From contig PMSI01000001.1 of the NCBI GenBank assembly GCA_003168375.1, positions 1,240,001-1,304,000 of the forward strand: 64,000 nucleotides of DNA. The letters run 5' to 3'. The translations under genes were made by a program, and so were the position numbers. The DNA is from Vulcanimicrobiota bacterium (GTDB taxonomy: Bacteria; Vulcanimicrobiota; Vulcanimicrobiia; Vulcanimicrobiales; Vulcanimicrobiaceae). Shown here piece by piece: positions 40,960-50,014 of this stretch. The notes under the pieces are model-generated. The model made no database searches. It was not told the DNA's origin and saw only the letters and a list, made by a program, of their open reading frames with translations. How positions within the stretch are numbered: position 1 is the stretch's first letter; every line of letters begins with the position of its first letter.

Positions 40960-42009
40960 GTGGAAATTCGCCAGACCCCCATGACTATTGCCGACTACTG
41001 CGTGGCCTTAGAACGCGGTGACATAGAAGTAAATAGAACTTATCAACGAAGTGACAATGTGTGGCCCTCCCAAGCGCGCTCGTTCTTGATTGAGACCATT
41101 TGTTCTGGCTATCCAATCCCGAAGTTCATCTTGAATCAAAAGATAGACTTTCGAACGAAGAACCCTATTAAAGAAATCGTCGATGGACAGCAACGGTCGA
41201 AAACGATAGCTGACTTCTACAACAACAAACTTCGTCTGTCTCGTACGCTTAAGGAGAAGCACCTTGCTGGCAAGGTGTACGACGAGTTACCGGAGGACAT
41301 GCAGGCTGTCTTCCTCAACTTCTCGTTGGACATTGATCTCTTTGTTGGCGCGACATTTGCCGACGTTGTGGAGGCCTTTAGACGCCTTAACAGCTACACG
41401 TTCCCGGTAAATGCACCAGAAAAACGTCACGCGCGGTATCAACGCGGCATCAAATGGTTTATCTTTTACTTCTGCCGCCAATATGAGGAGTATTTCCGGC
41501 GCTCTGAAACCTTCAGTGAGAAGAGCGTCGTGCGCATGCTCGATACGACACTAGTTGCAGAGGTATGGCACGCACTTGAAAACGGAATTCGAACTACGAA
41601 GTCTGCCGACTTGGACGCGCTCTACAAGAAGCATGACGTAGAGCCATTTGGTAGTGAGCCGATCATTGGTCTGTTAACAGAGGCGTTCGACACGCTGCAG
41701 GGTTGGAGTGACCTCTATGGTACTGCGTTGAGTAAGCCCTATATGATATACGGCCTGTCCCTCGCTATTGTTCATGTTCGACACAAGATCGAGACCCTGG
41801 AGCCCGCTTTTCCGCTGGCGGTGCCGGCAAAAATCGACCCCGTTCTTGCAATACGAAACCTCACGACGCTTGCGACGGCGTTTGAATCAAAGGACCTTAG
41901 CGGGCCATATAAGAGCTTCATTGACGCGAGCACTGAGAAGACCAATGTTGATACACAGCGTATCCAGCGCTTCCGCTGGTTCTGCGAGGCTTTGACGAGC
42001 GAGATTTAA
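40960..42009 (+). CDS. DUF262 (ParB/GmrSD-like) protein
   Basis: This 349-residue protein (GTG 40960) has an N-terminal DUF262 domain: 'IADYCVALERGDIEVNRTYQRSDNVW', then 'IKEIVDGQQRSKTIADFY' with the DGQQR motif used for nucleotide hydrolysis or nicking in ParB-like and GmrS proteins. The C-terminal 200 residues are helical. Codon use is visibly more AT-rich than in the dcw genes. It is followed after three bases by a HEPN-like gene. DUF262 proteins act in defence (GmrSD, BrxU, SspE); the substrate here is unknown. Confidence 0.8.
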   Translation: MEIRQTPMTIADYCVALERGDIEVNRTYQRSDNVWPSQARSFLIETICSGYPIPKFILNQKIDFRTKNPIKEIVDGQQRSKTIADFYNNKLRLSRTLKEKHLAGKVYDELPEDMQAVFLNFSLDIDLFVGATFADVVEAFRRLNSYTFPVNAPEKRHARYQRGIKWFIFYFCRQYEEYFRRSETFSEKSVVRMLDTTLVAEVWHALENGIRTTKSADLDALYKKHDVEPFGSEPIIGLLTEAFDTLQGWSDLYGTALSKPYMIYGLSLAIVHVRHKIETLEPAFPLAVPAKIDPVLAIRNLTTLATAFESKDLSGPYKSFIDASTEKTNVDTQRIQRFRWFCEALTSEI

Positions 42010-42012
42010 GCA

Positions 42013-42672
42013 TTGCGGCGGGTTAAGGCACTAAGAACGCTGAGGTTGATGGCGTTTTCCCGTCTCGATAAGGCTGAGAGCCTCGTATTCCCGACGGCCC
42101 GTCCCCCATTCCGTTTCCAGAAGGCAGCAATTAGTTACTGCATCATTGATCTCGTCGACTTATGGGGCGCCTTCATTCGCGCACTGTACGTGTCAAGCGC
42201 CCTGGGTGCGACAATCGGAAAGAGTCGTAAAATCGGTTGCGCCCGACCGTTCACATTGGCGATTGATGCCTTCACGTTTTCGGCCGCTTGGAAGTTTAGC
42301 CGGAGTGCCGCTGGCCGCCGTGCCGGCGCCGTCACGCCGCCGTACAGCCGAGAAGCAGAGCCGGCATGGCATCACTCGAACAACGTCGCAAATCTGGCAG
42401 TCACGCTCGCGCTTACGAACCAACCGTCGATCTCAGCCGGGCTTGCAAGAGCTGGCTCGACGCCTGATGACCTTATTGCATTCCGAAACTTCTTTGCGCA
42501 CCGCAACGAGGAGACGAGGGCGATCGCGGCAACACGCCTCTATCGGTACGCGATAACACCAAGGGCCACACTAGAAGAGTCGCTGTACGCTCACGTTCCT
42601 GGTTATGCGGTGACGTTGATTGAACTGTGGTTCGGTGACCTTCGTGATGCGATCGATCGTCTGACTCGCTGA
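42013..42672 (+). CDS. HEPN-like protein paired with DUF262
   Basis: This 219-residue helical protein has the motif LIAFRNFFAHRNEET at about residues 154-168, an R-x4-H signature of HEPN ribonucleases, flanked by helices. TTG 42013 starts three bases after the DUF262 stop, so the two form a unit. HEPN proteins in defence islands cut RNA on activation. I do not recognise the N-terminal part. The unit is closed by a terminator at 42734. Confidence 0.65.
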   Translation: MRRVKALRTLRLMAFSRLDKAESLVFPTARPPFRFQKAAISYCIIDLVDLWGAFIRALYVSSALGATIGKSRKIGCARPFTLAIDAFTFSAAWKFSRSAAGRRAGAVTPPYSREAEPAWHHSNNVANLAVTLALTNQPSISAGLARAGSTPDDLIAFRNFFAHRNEETRAIAATRLYRYAITPRATLEESLYAHVPGYAVTLIELWFGDLRDAIDRLTR

Positions 42673-42733
42673 CAAAAGCTCGGACTCCCTATTGACAAGA
42701 TAGACCTGGATCACTATCGTCCAGTTATTGCAT

Positions 42734-42763
42734 ACCGGCCGGGTTCGCTCGCGCCGGTTTTCT
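42734..42763 (+). terminator. Intrinsic terminator after the DUF262-HEPN unit
   Basis: ACCGGC and GCCGGT pair around a 13-base loop and are followed by TTTCT. It lies 61 bases past the HEPN stop. Bases 42764-42941 hold no gene. Confidence 0.55.
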
Positions 42764-42941
42764 ATGTCCCTAGGTGTCCACGACATCGAAGCCGTGAGGG
42801 GCGGGCGGGGCGGCCGTTGTCAGGGTCACGACGTCGCCGAGGCGCTTCTGAACCTATGACGAATTGTTCGAACGGGAACGGTTTATCACCGAACATACCG
42901 CAGAAACTGGGGGCGATTTCCGACCCTTAGACTCATTACCA

Positions 42942-45900
42942 TCACCATGCGCCGCCTTGAAACTCCATATCTCGTTTCGATTGCTCCGCAGCCATTGCCA
43001 CCAACCGATCACGTATTTCGGCCAGCCATATCCGTGTAACCGGTTTCCCAAAATCAGGGAGCCGTTGAGTGAATTCAACTCTAGCCTGATAATGCGGGCC
43101 CCTTGGACCGACCGATGCAAAACTAATGAGGTTTCCTTCAAAAGCACCCCGCACGTGTTCGTCCTGAGCAAAATGCTCCAGCAGCATATTCGCCTGTGGA
43201 CTAGGCTGCAACTGCCCCTCCGTATCGGTTGAGAACAGCGACGACGTCTGGGCCACAAAGGCGGGAAGAAACTCCGGAAGGCGCCAGCACGCAGCCAGCA
43301 GATCGTCTATCGGCAGGTCGTCAAGGGCCGAGCGGTGTTCGTGTGCCCCGGCTGGCAGGTAACGAAGGATTCCCATTAAACGATACCGCTCGATATCGCT
43401 CGCAGTATCGAGCACCTGTAGAAACATGTTCCACGCTATCGCCCGATATTGTGCGAACAGCGAGGGGACGAACTCGGAAAGGCGACTAGAGGCATCGACC
43501 TTGATGTCACCCTTCGCAAGGACAAAGATATCTGTCGCCAATGAAGCAGCAAGCTCTTCGTTCTCTGGCGCGGCGAGCAATCGCTTCACGTCCTCAATCA
43601 CAGACCAATCATGGATACCATTTAGGGGCTGGCGAGCGATATCCATGTGTATGATTGCAGCCTTGATGTAAGGAGAGAAGAATTTCCACCGCTCTCGATG
43701 CGACACGGTCTGCATGCTAGCAATGAAATACACAACGTGATACGCCGGCTGCTCAAGCAATGTGTCGAGCAGGCGAACGACCGTCTCGCGCGAACATGAT
43801 TCTAGCGCGCTTCCGTAAGCGAGAGCTTCGAATTGCTGCGCGTCGATGCGTTTCTCGCGAAGGGCCAGCAGCAATCGTTCAATGTCCGCATCCGTCGGCC
43901 GTACGATCGCCGAAAGTTGCGCGAGTCTTTCAAGCAAGAGACCGCGCTCGAGGATTTCATCCATTGTGCGATCGTACCGTGCGCGGTCATGCTGAGCGAG
44001 CGAGACGAGCCCGCCCGCGAGTGGTCCGATATTACGCTCATCTACCGGCGTTGCGGCTGTCTGTGTGATCAGTTCCTGGAGCACGCGGTCGTCGTAATCT
44101 GTGGCGGCAAGCAAGCCCTGACCAAACTCAATCCCCTTTTGCTGGTTTCCGCGCACAACTAGCGGAAGCACATCCTTGAGCCTTCCGTCTCGGACGACTT
44201 CGGCAGCGAATTCGGCAGCGCGCCGCTCCCCAAGGTCGATGTATGCCCCGTCCCGCTCTTCAAAGTCGACGGGCGGGTCTGTTACGATTAGGCGCACGCG
44301 CTCCGGGAGGCTTGTTGGGGTGATGGCCGCGAGGATGCCTTCGACGCGCCGCCGCACCTCAGGCTTTCCCTTTGCCTCGTATTGCAACGCAGCGCGAAGG
44401 TGGTCGATCGCCTCTTTCCACGGTTGCGGGGCGTATCGATTCATAGTGCGCACGACGTCATCGAGCTCCGCTAACTCCTCGCGCGCAACGAGATGACGGA
44501 TCGAAGCAGCCACGGCACGTCGAATCACTTCGCCAGCATTGCCGGGCAGCAAGGCTATCTGCTTTCCACGCTCAGTCAACGCGGAGCGATATTCCGCGGC
44601 TTCTTGCGCGCTCGGGCGCCACTCGGTTACCGGCCGGCCAATATTCGGCGGCTCAATCCAAGTTGAACCGACGCCGCTATCTGATCTCAAGGCTGCGGCG
44701 ACACAAGTCGCCGCAACAAGTACCTTAGCGTCATCTCCAGAACGAATGAGTTCATCGATGACCTGCAACCGCAGCTCGCTTGACGCCTCCGTTTGCGCCC
44801 CAATGGGAACGAATCTCGCGGCAAGGACGCCGGTTGCGTTATTGGCGATGGATTCGTTCTCAGCAGCCGCGAGTTGGGCGAGGACGCGCACAGCATCAAC
44901 AAAACACTCTTTGGGGTAGATGAGATACTCCAAAGCGAAAATGACATCTCGTCGTCCATCTTTATATGCCAGCAGATCGTCGCGTTCGCGACGCATGAAG
45001 ATACGCGTCAGCGCCGCGAGAGCCGCCGACGGGTCGACCTTTGATAATGCGCGAAAGATCCGAGCGCCACGATTCGTGCTCAGTGCTTGGGCATCACCGA
45101 TCAACCCGTCGACGGCCAACAATTTTCCCGCGATTTCTCGCGCCTCCGTCACCGTGTCTAGATGTGCGAATTGCCTGCAGAGGTATTCGACCAATCTTCG
45201 CGGCATCGCGGGATCAAAGAGCCGCTCCCTCATGACGGGGTAGGACTGAATCCATTCTGCGGCGAGTTGCACGGCCATCGGTGGCGGCGTGACCCGCAAG
45301 AGGCTCCCGACCTCGACGAGAATTCCGCGTTGGCGAAATTGTTGCACAAGCTCGTCGAACCGCGGAACCTCCATCGGTTGGCACAAGTGGACGCGAAGGT
45401 ACTCAAGATGATCCCCGAACGGGGCCTCGAAACCGACGTGTTCAAATAGAGCCAATGTGCGGATCACTTGGCGAGCGTCGCGGTCATTGTCTTCGATGCC
45501 GAGGATTCTGGCCATGAATCGCTCACCCGGGAGATCCTCCGCCCGCTCACCGTGTTCTCGGACGGCTCTCGCCAATCTTACGGCGATGAGCGGCCATCCG
45601 TCGGCACGGGATACTATACGATCGAGTCCCATCGGGCTAAATGCTCCTGGGAATTCCGCTTCGACGATTGCACGGATCTCATCGTGTTCGAGACGCGGAA
45701 GGCGGGCCAGAGCCGTCCCGCCGGGCATTCGTGTTCCTCGGTAGTCGATGGTGAGCAGACTGATGTTCGAGCCATGCACCTCGTCCTCGAGGGCCTCGTG
45801 AAGTTCGGCGGGACAATTATCAACGATCAACGTTCCGGCCGAGGAATGCCGGCACCAATTCATAATCATGCCGCGAACCTGGTCTGCGACTCCCGCGCGC

Positions 45901-46730
45901 GCAACATCGATGTATACGCAGCCAACGCCCGACGATTCCAAGGTCTTTACGGTCTCAAGCGCGAGTCGTGTTTTTCCAAGACCCGGTAGGCCATCTAGCC
46001 GAAACGCGCCGGCTGGTTCGGAAATCTTCGCCTTGAGTTCGGCCGCGATTCCTTTTGTGGATTCGAGCTCGACGTATCGGTTCGCGTAGGCTTTTTGTCG
46101 CGACCATTCCTCTACGGAGCGGAGTTCGTGCGCGTAGGTCCTACCAACACAGTTCGAAACGTACGCGATTGCGGGAATGTAGGAGGCAATCCATGCGGCA
46201 ATCGTGCTTGCACCCCACACTTCAATATTTCGCGCGCCTTCGCCGAGATACTTCGCTACGGTCTCCCGCATAAGGCGAAGACGTTCCGATACCATCTCTA
46301 CAGTTAGGTCCTCGGCGCCGGCAATCAGGATGTACCACCCGTCTGACTCAAGGAGTCTGCGAACGGCGGGCTTCAGGTCATTGCCGTCCTGCGTACAAAG
46401 CTCGTCGGCGCACTTTTGCGGTCCCATGGCCGTTGCCTTATATTGAAAACCGGTCAAACGCGCAGGAATGACGCCAGCGCGATCGGGATCACCGTCCCAG
46501 TGCACGCGGGCGTCGAGTCCCCCGTCCCTAACCGTCATGGCGTGCGTGATGTCCGCGACGGTCGGCGGGAGGCCGACTTTCCGCAGCTCAAAGGCGATGA
46601 GCTGGTTGCAAACCGCTGTCAGCTGGTCGTCCGACAACTGCTTCACGTCGGCAGCGTCGATCAATCCCAGTTCAGGCACCTTGAGTATCGGTTCCGTCGT
46701 ATGTTGCCACGCCTTTGCCCCTCGCCGCAT
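42942..46730 (-). CDS. STAND-type ATPase with N-terminal nuclease-like domain (Avs-like defence candidate)
   Basis: This 1262-residue protein starts at ATG 46730. Residues about 60-105 look like a PD-(D/E)xK nuclease (TVRDGGLDARVHW ... GFQYKATA: D, then Q-x-K). A P-loop GLPGLGKTRLALE lies at about 247-258, with a Walker B-like TLIVDNCP and later a winged-helix/arginine-finger region. The last 600 residues are irregular helical repeats. Nuclease + STAND + helical sensor is the layout of Avs antiphage receptors and related defence ATPases. No protein of known Avs subtype is recognised, so this is a candidate only. It is convergent with the DUF262-HEPN unit. Confidence 0.7.
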   Translation of the reverse strand: MRRGAKAWQHTTEPILKVPELGLIDAADVKQLSDDQLTAVCNQLIAFELRKVGLPPTVADITHAMTVRDGGLDARVHWDGDPDRAGVIPARLTGFQYKATAMGPQKCADELCTQDGNDLKPAVRRLLESDGWYILIAGAEDLTVEMVSERLRLMRETVAKYLGEGARNIEVWGASTIAAWIASYIPAIAYVSNCVGRTYAHELRSVEEWSRQKAYANRYVELESTKGIAAELKAKISEPAGAFRLDGLPGLGKTRLALETVKTLESSGVGCVYIDVARAGVADQVRGMIMNWCRHSSAGTLIVDNCPAELHEALEDEVHGSNISLLTIDYRGTRMPGGTALARLPRLEHDEIRAIVEAEFPGAFSPMGLDRIVSRADGWPLIAVRLARAVREHGERAEDLPGERFMARILGIEDNDRDARQVIRTLALFEHVGFEAPFGDHLEYLRVHLCQPMEVPRFDELVQQFRQRGILVEVGSLLRVTPPPMAVQLAAEWIQSYPVMRERLFDPAMPRRLVEYLCRQFAHLDTVTEAREIAGKLLAVDGLIGDAQALSTNRGARIFRALSKVDPSAALAALTRIFMRRERDDLLAYKDGRRDVIFALEYLIYPKECFVDAVRVLAQLAAAENESIANNATGVLAARFVPIGAQTEASSELRLQVIDELIRSGDDAKVLVAATCVAAALRSDSGVGSTWIEPPNIGRPVTEWRPSAQEAAEYRSALTERGKQIALLPGNAGEVIRRAVAASIRHLVAREELAELDDVVRTMNRYAPQPWKEAIDHLRAALQYEAKGKPEVRRRVEGILAAITPTSLPERVRLIVTDPPVDFEERDGAYIDLGERRAAEFAAEVVRDGRLKDVLPLVVRGNQQKGIEFGQGLLAATDYDDRVLQELITQTAATPVDERNIGPLAGGLVSLAQHDRARYDRTMDEILERGLLLERLAQLSAIVRPTDADIERLLLALREKRIDAQQFEALAYGSALESCSRETVVRLLDTLLEQPAYHVVYFIASMQTVSHRERWKFFSPYIKAAIIHMDIARQPLNGIHDWSVIEDVKRLLAAPENEELAASLATDIFVLAKGDIKVDASSRLSEFVPSLFAQYRAIAWNMFLQVLDTASDIERYRLMGILRYLPAGAHEHRSALDDLPIDDLLAACWRLPEFLPAFVAQTSSLFSTDTEGQLQPSPQANMLLEHFAQDEHVRGAFEGNLISFASVGPRGPHYQARVEFTQRLPDFGKPVTRIWLAEIRDRLVAMAAEQSKRDMEFQGGAW

Positions 46731-47057
46731 AGTGGGTTGCCATGATTGGCATAGCAAGCCTGTTCGGCGACGGTGGCGACTTCACCTAATCGCTGCGTTC
46801 CACTTTGGCATTACGACGAAGGGTTCTCCCGTTCAAGCGCTCGCCCGGGGAAATTCGGCCGGCGTGCTTGTTCCGGACATCCCGGGGGCCAGACCCTCTG
46901 CGAGGCCCGCGAATGGGTCCTTGCGCCGGGTGGTTTGAACCGTGGCGTCTCGCGTAGCTACCCGTCGTGCCCGCCAGCCGCAATTCATAGTCAGCCGCTG
47001 CTCTTTTCCTCACGGTATCCATGAGTTGGCGCCCAACGCAGAACGAGTACATCACGG
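46731..47057. other. Intergenic stretch without a recognisable gene
   Basis: Several short frames are open on both strands, but none shows a domain, start site or codon bias that persuades me. It should contain the promoter of the STAND gene near 46740-46800. Confidence 0.5.
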
Positions 47058-47357
47058 CTATGCCAGGTCCGAGTCCATGAGGAAGCACAACATTCGATAG
47101 TCGCCGTAAGCGGCGGACTCGATGTACATGCCAGCCTTGCGCAGCAGCGCGATGTCGCGGCGAAACGATCGAACCGACATGCCGAATCGCCGCTGGTAGT
47201 CTGCGATCCGCACGGGATCACGACGCGCCAACAGCGCGGTAAGCCAGATGAGGCGTATGACCCGGAAGGCGACGCCTTCACGCTGGGCATACGGCGGGCG
47301 CGCGTGGTGGCGCGCCGGGGACATCGACGCGGGCGCGTCGAATCGAGCGGTTGTCAT
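47058..47357 (-). CDS. Small DNA-binding protein, DeoR/WYL-type winged-helix only
   Basis: This 99-residue protein starts at ATG 47357. It has a disordered basic start and then a helix-turn-helix: 'VIRLIWLTALLARRDPVRIADYQRRFGMSVRSFRRDIALLRKAGMYIES'. The 'S.R.F.RDI..L..AG' pattern is that of the N-terminal HTH of WYL and DeoR-type regulators. No effector domain follows, so it is either a stand-alone regulator or the remaining end of a larger one. Confidence 0.55.
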   Translation of the reverse strand: MTTARFDAPASMSPARHHARPPYAQREGVAFRVIRLIWLTALLARRDPVRIADYQRRFGMSVRSFRRDIALLRKAGMYIESAAYGDYRMLCFLMDSDLA

Positions 47358-47988
47358 CCGGTGGAGCACTCCATCGGGTGACGGACTCGGTCGGTGTTGC
47401 TGCACCGGCCGAGTCGCCTTGTATTGTCCGCGCGTAGCGCGTGTCATCATTGTAGCATCACGCCATGCAGCGAGCAACATCGTCGCATGATCTTCTGCGA
47501 CGATTACAAGTTAGGTATTGACCTCCGCGCTCGGTTCGTACTTACGTGATGCCATGTCTTGGTTTCACATCGCTTCGTGTCGCTCGGGCGGCGGAACGCC
47601 AGCACCGTGCCCGCGCGATCTCTGGCGTTGACGTCCGTGGAATACCAACGTCAGCGAATTCGCCCCGGGGAGCGCCGCCGCCAACCTCCGCGCCAGCGCG
47701 TCGGCGAGTCCGGCGCGTTCTATCACATCGCATCCGGCAACTCCATGGACGAGTGACCCTTCAAGCCGCAAACGACCCTCGGTTGGGCGCGCAAATCCGG
47801 CGTAGGGACTCAGGCAGTCCGCGATTGCAGGTAGATCGCCTGGCCAATCGCCGCGCCCTAGTGCGCTCGCTCGAAGTGGGACATGCGACCGTCGAAGCCG
47901 ACCGGGTGGGGCCGCGTAGTGTCGACCTCGTAGGCGACATAGCGGCGCGCGGCCGGAAACGCGCTGAAGCAAGAGGAAAGGTCAGGCC
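47358..47988. other. 630-base stretch without a confident gene
   Basis: Open frames on both strands (for example 47565-47972 minus and 47546-47992 plus) lack recognisable motifs. The minus strand near 47860-47960 reads FPAARRYVAYEVDTTRPHP, which is protein-like but has no start or partner. Because a truncated antitoxin domain follows at 47989, the missing N-terminal and partner genes may have decayed here. Confidence 0.4.
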
Positions 47989-48210
47989 TTGAGGCTCGTT
48001 TGTCGCTGTTGCTTGGCATTTGGCGGCAGATACTGGACCGTCGCTCGCGCCGTCTATGCCTTTGGCGATGTAGCGAAGGCGCTGCGATGGCTGCGACGGG
48101 AAGCGCCGTCGCTGGGAGGGCGAAAGCCGATCGAGTTATTGCGTACCGCAATGGGGACGCGCGATGTACTCTCGGCTCTTGACCGGATCAAGTTCGGCGG
48201 CGTCTCCTGA
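47989..48210 (+). pseudogene. Truncated MbcA/ParS/Xre-type antitoxin (DUF2384 toxin-binding domain)
   Basis: The 73-codon frame from TTG 47989 ends in 'VYAFGDVAKALRWLRREAPS' and 'LGGRKPIELLRTAMGTRDVLSALDRIKFGGVS', the C-terminal domain that binds RES-type toxins. Full antitoxins have about 60-80 more N-terminal residues with an Xre-like DNA-binding domain. Here they are absent, and no RES toxin follows. AAGAGGAAAGG before the TTG could still allow translation. Confidence 0.6.
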
Positions 48211-48334
48211 CGTTTGCACCTAAACCCCATGGAAGCCACAGGGCGCCTGCACAGCAGGCCACAGTCGACCTGCGAACGCTCGTCGCGCGGCCGATGCCCT
48301 GTCGCGCGAACACTCGCGACCGGACGAGCGACTG

Positions 48335-49018
48335 TTAGCGGCGGTTCCTCTTGAGGTAATCGGATAGAGATGCTGCTCCGGTGCGATCCAAGAGCGTCTC
48401 GAGCTTCATGTCGGACCGAAAGCCGGCCGCAAACTCAGAGCCGTACTTGTCGCGAAGTGTTCCGACGTGGGTATCTCCGCGCTTTCGCAAGATCGTGCCG
48501 TCTGAATCACGATAGCGTGCGTCCAACCCTGACCGCGCTGTGCCGCCTCGCGGAGTGTACTCGCCGGAACTCCTCGAGCCTGAGAGTGTCGCTGTATTTT
48601 GCGACGGAGGCCTGCCGCCAAGCATCCCGTTGTTTCTCGCGGCCACCGCCTTCGCCGCGCTCTTCGTCATGCCTCCGGCGCGTCCGAGCTCGGCCATCCA
48701 GCGGCGGGTGCCAAACACGCCTTGCACGAGTCCCGGGATGTAGTGGTCGACGTCCAGCTGTGGCCAGTGCAGTCCCGTTCCTGGACCTTCGATCACGACA
48801 TCGCTGAGCCGGTCAGGCGTGGCGTCCGCGAGACCCTGAAGGTTTGCGCGGGCAATATGCAGCGAGTTGCCGTTGTCGAAACCGATCACGACACTTTCGT
48901 TCTGCTCGTCGTATCGAACCGATACAGCGCGCGGTTCGCGAGCGATCTTCGCCGCTGCGATTGCGGCATCGATCTCAGCGTCCGAGACCTGTACTGGGCT
49001 AGCGTTCTTCGCCATCAT
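48335..49018 (-). CDS. DUF2442 protein fused to a small C-terminal domain
   Basis: This 227-residue protein starts at ATG 49018, with GGGAGG six bases upstream. Residues 10-90 are a DUF2442 domain (VSVRYDEQNESVVIGFDNGNSLHIARANLQGL), often an antitoxin-like partner. A middle linker follows (AARNNGMLGGRPPSQ). The C-terminal 60 residues (DSDGTILRKRGDTHVGTLRDKYG, then SDMKLETLLDRTGAASLSDYLK) are found in other bacteria as a separate small protein. The role is unknown, and no toxin gene adjoins it. Confidence 0.68.
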   Translation of the reverse strand: MMAKNASPVQVSDAEIDAAIAAAKIAREPRAVSVRYDEQNESVVIGFDNGNSLHIARANLQGLADATPDRLSDVVIEGPGTGLHWPQLDVDHYIPGLVQGVFGTRRWMAELGRAGGMTKSAAKAVAARNNGMLGGRPPSQNTATLSGSRSSGEYTPRGGTARSGLDARYRDSDGTILRKRGDTHVGTLRDKYGSEFAAGFRSDMKLETLLDRTGAASLSDYLKRNRR

Positions 49019-49101
49019 GCATATCCTCCCAGGCCTTCGCCAATCGGTCAAACGCGCCGGCCGCCGCGGCGAGCACCTTCTTTACGTCGCTACGACGAGA
49101 G

Positions 49102-49212
49102 CTGTCAAATCTGTCAAAACCGGTCTGGCCTGCCAAACCTGTCAAAACCGTCTGGGCTGCCAAACCTGTCAAAACCCGTTTGGCCTGCCAAATCTGCCAA
49201 AATCGGGCGCTG
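49102..49212. repeat. Four tandem 28-bp units (CTGCCAAACCTGTCAAAACC family)
   Basis: Units start at 49102, 49130, 49157 and 49185, each reading CTG(T/C)CAAA(T/C)CTG(T/C)CAAAA(C/T)C plus a variable GC-rich end. A two-unit array of the same sequence is at 62524. Both arrays lie near a UDG-like paralogue. On the minus strand the units read TTTTGACAG and TTTGGCAG. Confidence 0.85.
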
Positions 49213-49252
49213 CGGACAAGGCGCAATAGGCTGCGTCGGCCGAACTCGTGAG

Positions 49253-50014
49253 CTAAGAGAACCAGGCGGCGATGCGGCCGCGAAGCGCATCGGCGTTCTC
49301 CTGGAACTGTCGAGCGCGGTGGCCGTTGCTGCCGGATGGATGCGGCACGCCGATTAGAATGCGGTCGCTCGAGAGCGCACCCCGGTCGCGAAGATACGTA
49401 ACGCCGGTCGTCGCAGCGACGCCGAGCGGCACGACGAGAGCGTCCGGCGCATGGGCGAGACGCGGCCCGAGCAGTTCGTCGATCATGTGTCGGAAGAGTC
49501 CGACGCGTGCCAGATCGATGCCGCCGCCGGAGAAATTGCGGAGCTCGGGCCCGACGAAAACCGGATAGACGAGCGCGGACGTCGCCGCGGCATGTGCTCG
49601 CGCTTCATCGAACAACTCATTGCTGTCGTGGATCCCGAGGGCCGCTGGAACCCCGATCGCATCGAGCATACTGCAGAGATTCCGGCGCATACTGCCGGCG
49701 AAGGCAACGCGATGTCGCAAGATGCCAGCGTAGGTTGCCGGATCTTCTCGAATCGCCTTCGGCGTCTCCGCAAAGGCTCGGGCGGCTTCCGTCACCTGCG
49801 ACAAGCCGGGCGTCAGCCCCACGAAGACGACTTTCGCATCGGCGGGCGGCATTGCGCCAAATGCAGCATAGTACACGCGATAACGTCCCTCTGAAGCGAG
49901 CAAATATTCATCGTTGAGCAGCCCAACCTGATCGAATGAGGCCGGCGCGTAGCGCGCTCGAAACTCCGCCAGTCGCGCTGTGCTGAACGGTGAGGTCGAC
50001 TCGCTGAACGTCAC
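49253..50014 (-). CDS. UDG-superfamily-like protein, copy 1
   Basis: This 253-residue protein starts at GTG 50014, overlapping the upstream gene stop. It has 'AKVVFVGLTPGLSQ' (a GxxPG loop after a strand) near residue 66 and a late PHPSGSNGHR. Both are placed as the water-activating and DNA-intercalation motifs of uracil-DNA glycosylases, with 'AFAGSMRRNLCSMLDAIG' between them. Members of this group are often annotated as UDG family but lack demonstrated activity. A second copy with about 80% identity and no gaps lies at 59964. The partner gene upstream is intact here and truncated there. Confidence 0.6.
   Translation of the reverse strand: MTFSESTSPFSTARLAEFRARYAPASFDQVGLLNDEYLLASEGRYRVYYAAFGAMPPADAKVVFVGLTPGLSQVTEAARAFAETPKAIREDPATYAGILRHRVAFAGSMRRNLCSMLDAIGVPAALGIHDSNELFDEARAHAAATSALVYPVFVGPELRNFSGGGIDLARVGLFRHMIDELLGPRLAHAPDALVVPLGVAATTGVTYLRDRGALSSDRILIGVPHPSGSNGHRARQFQENADALRGRIAAWFS

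Noticed and set aside
46786-47088. A 100-codon minus-strand frame before the small HTH gene
   Set aside because: It has no domain, is Arg/Gly-rich, and its end runs into the upstream region of the STAND gene.
49102-49212. A CRISPR array
   Set aside because: The spacing units are only 28 bases with no unique spacers of constant length, and no cas gene is present in the window.
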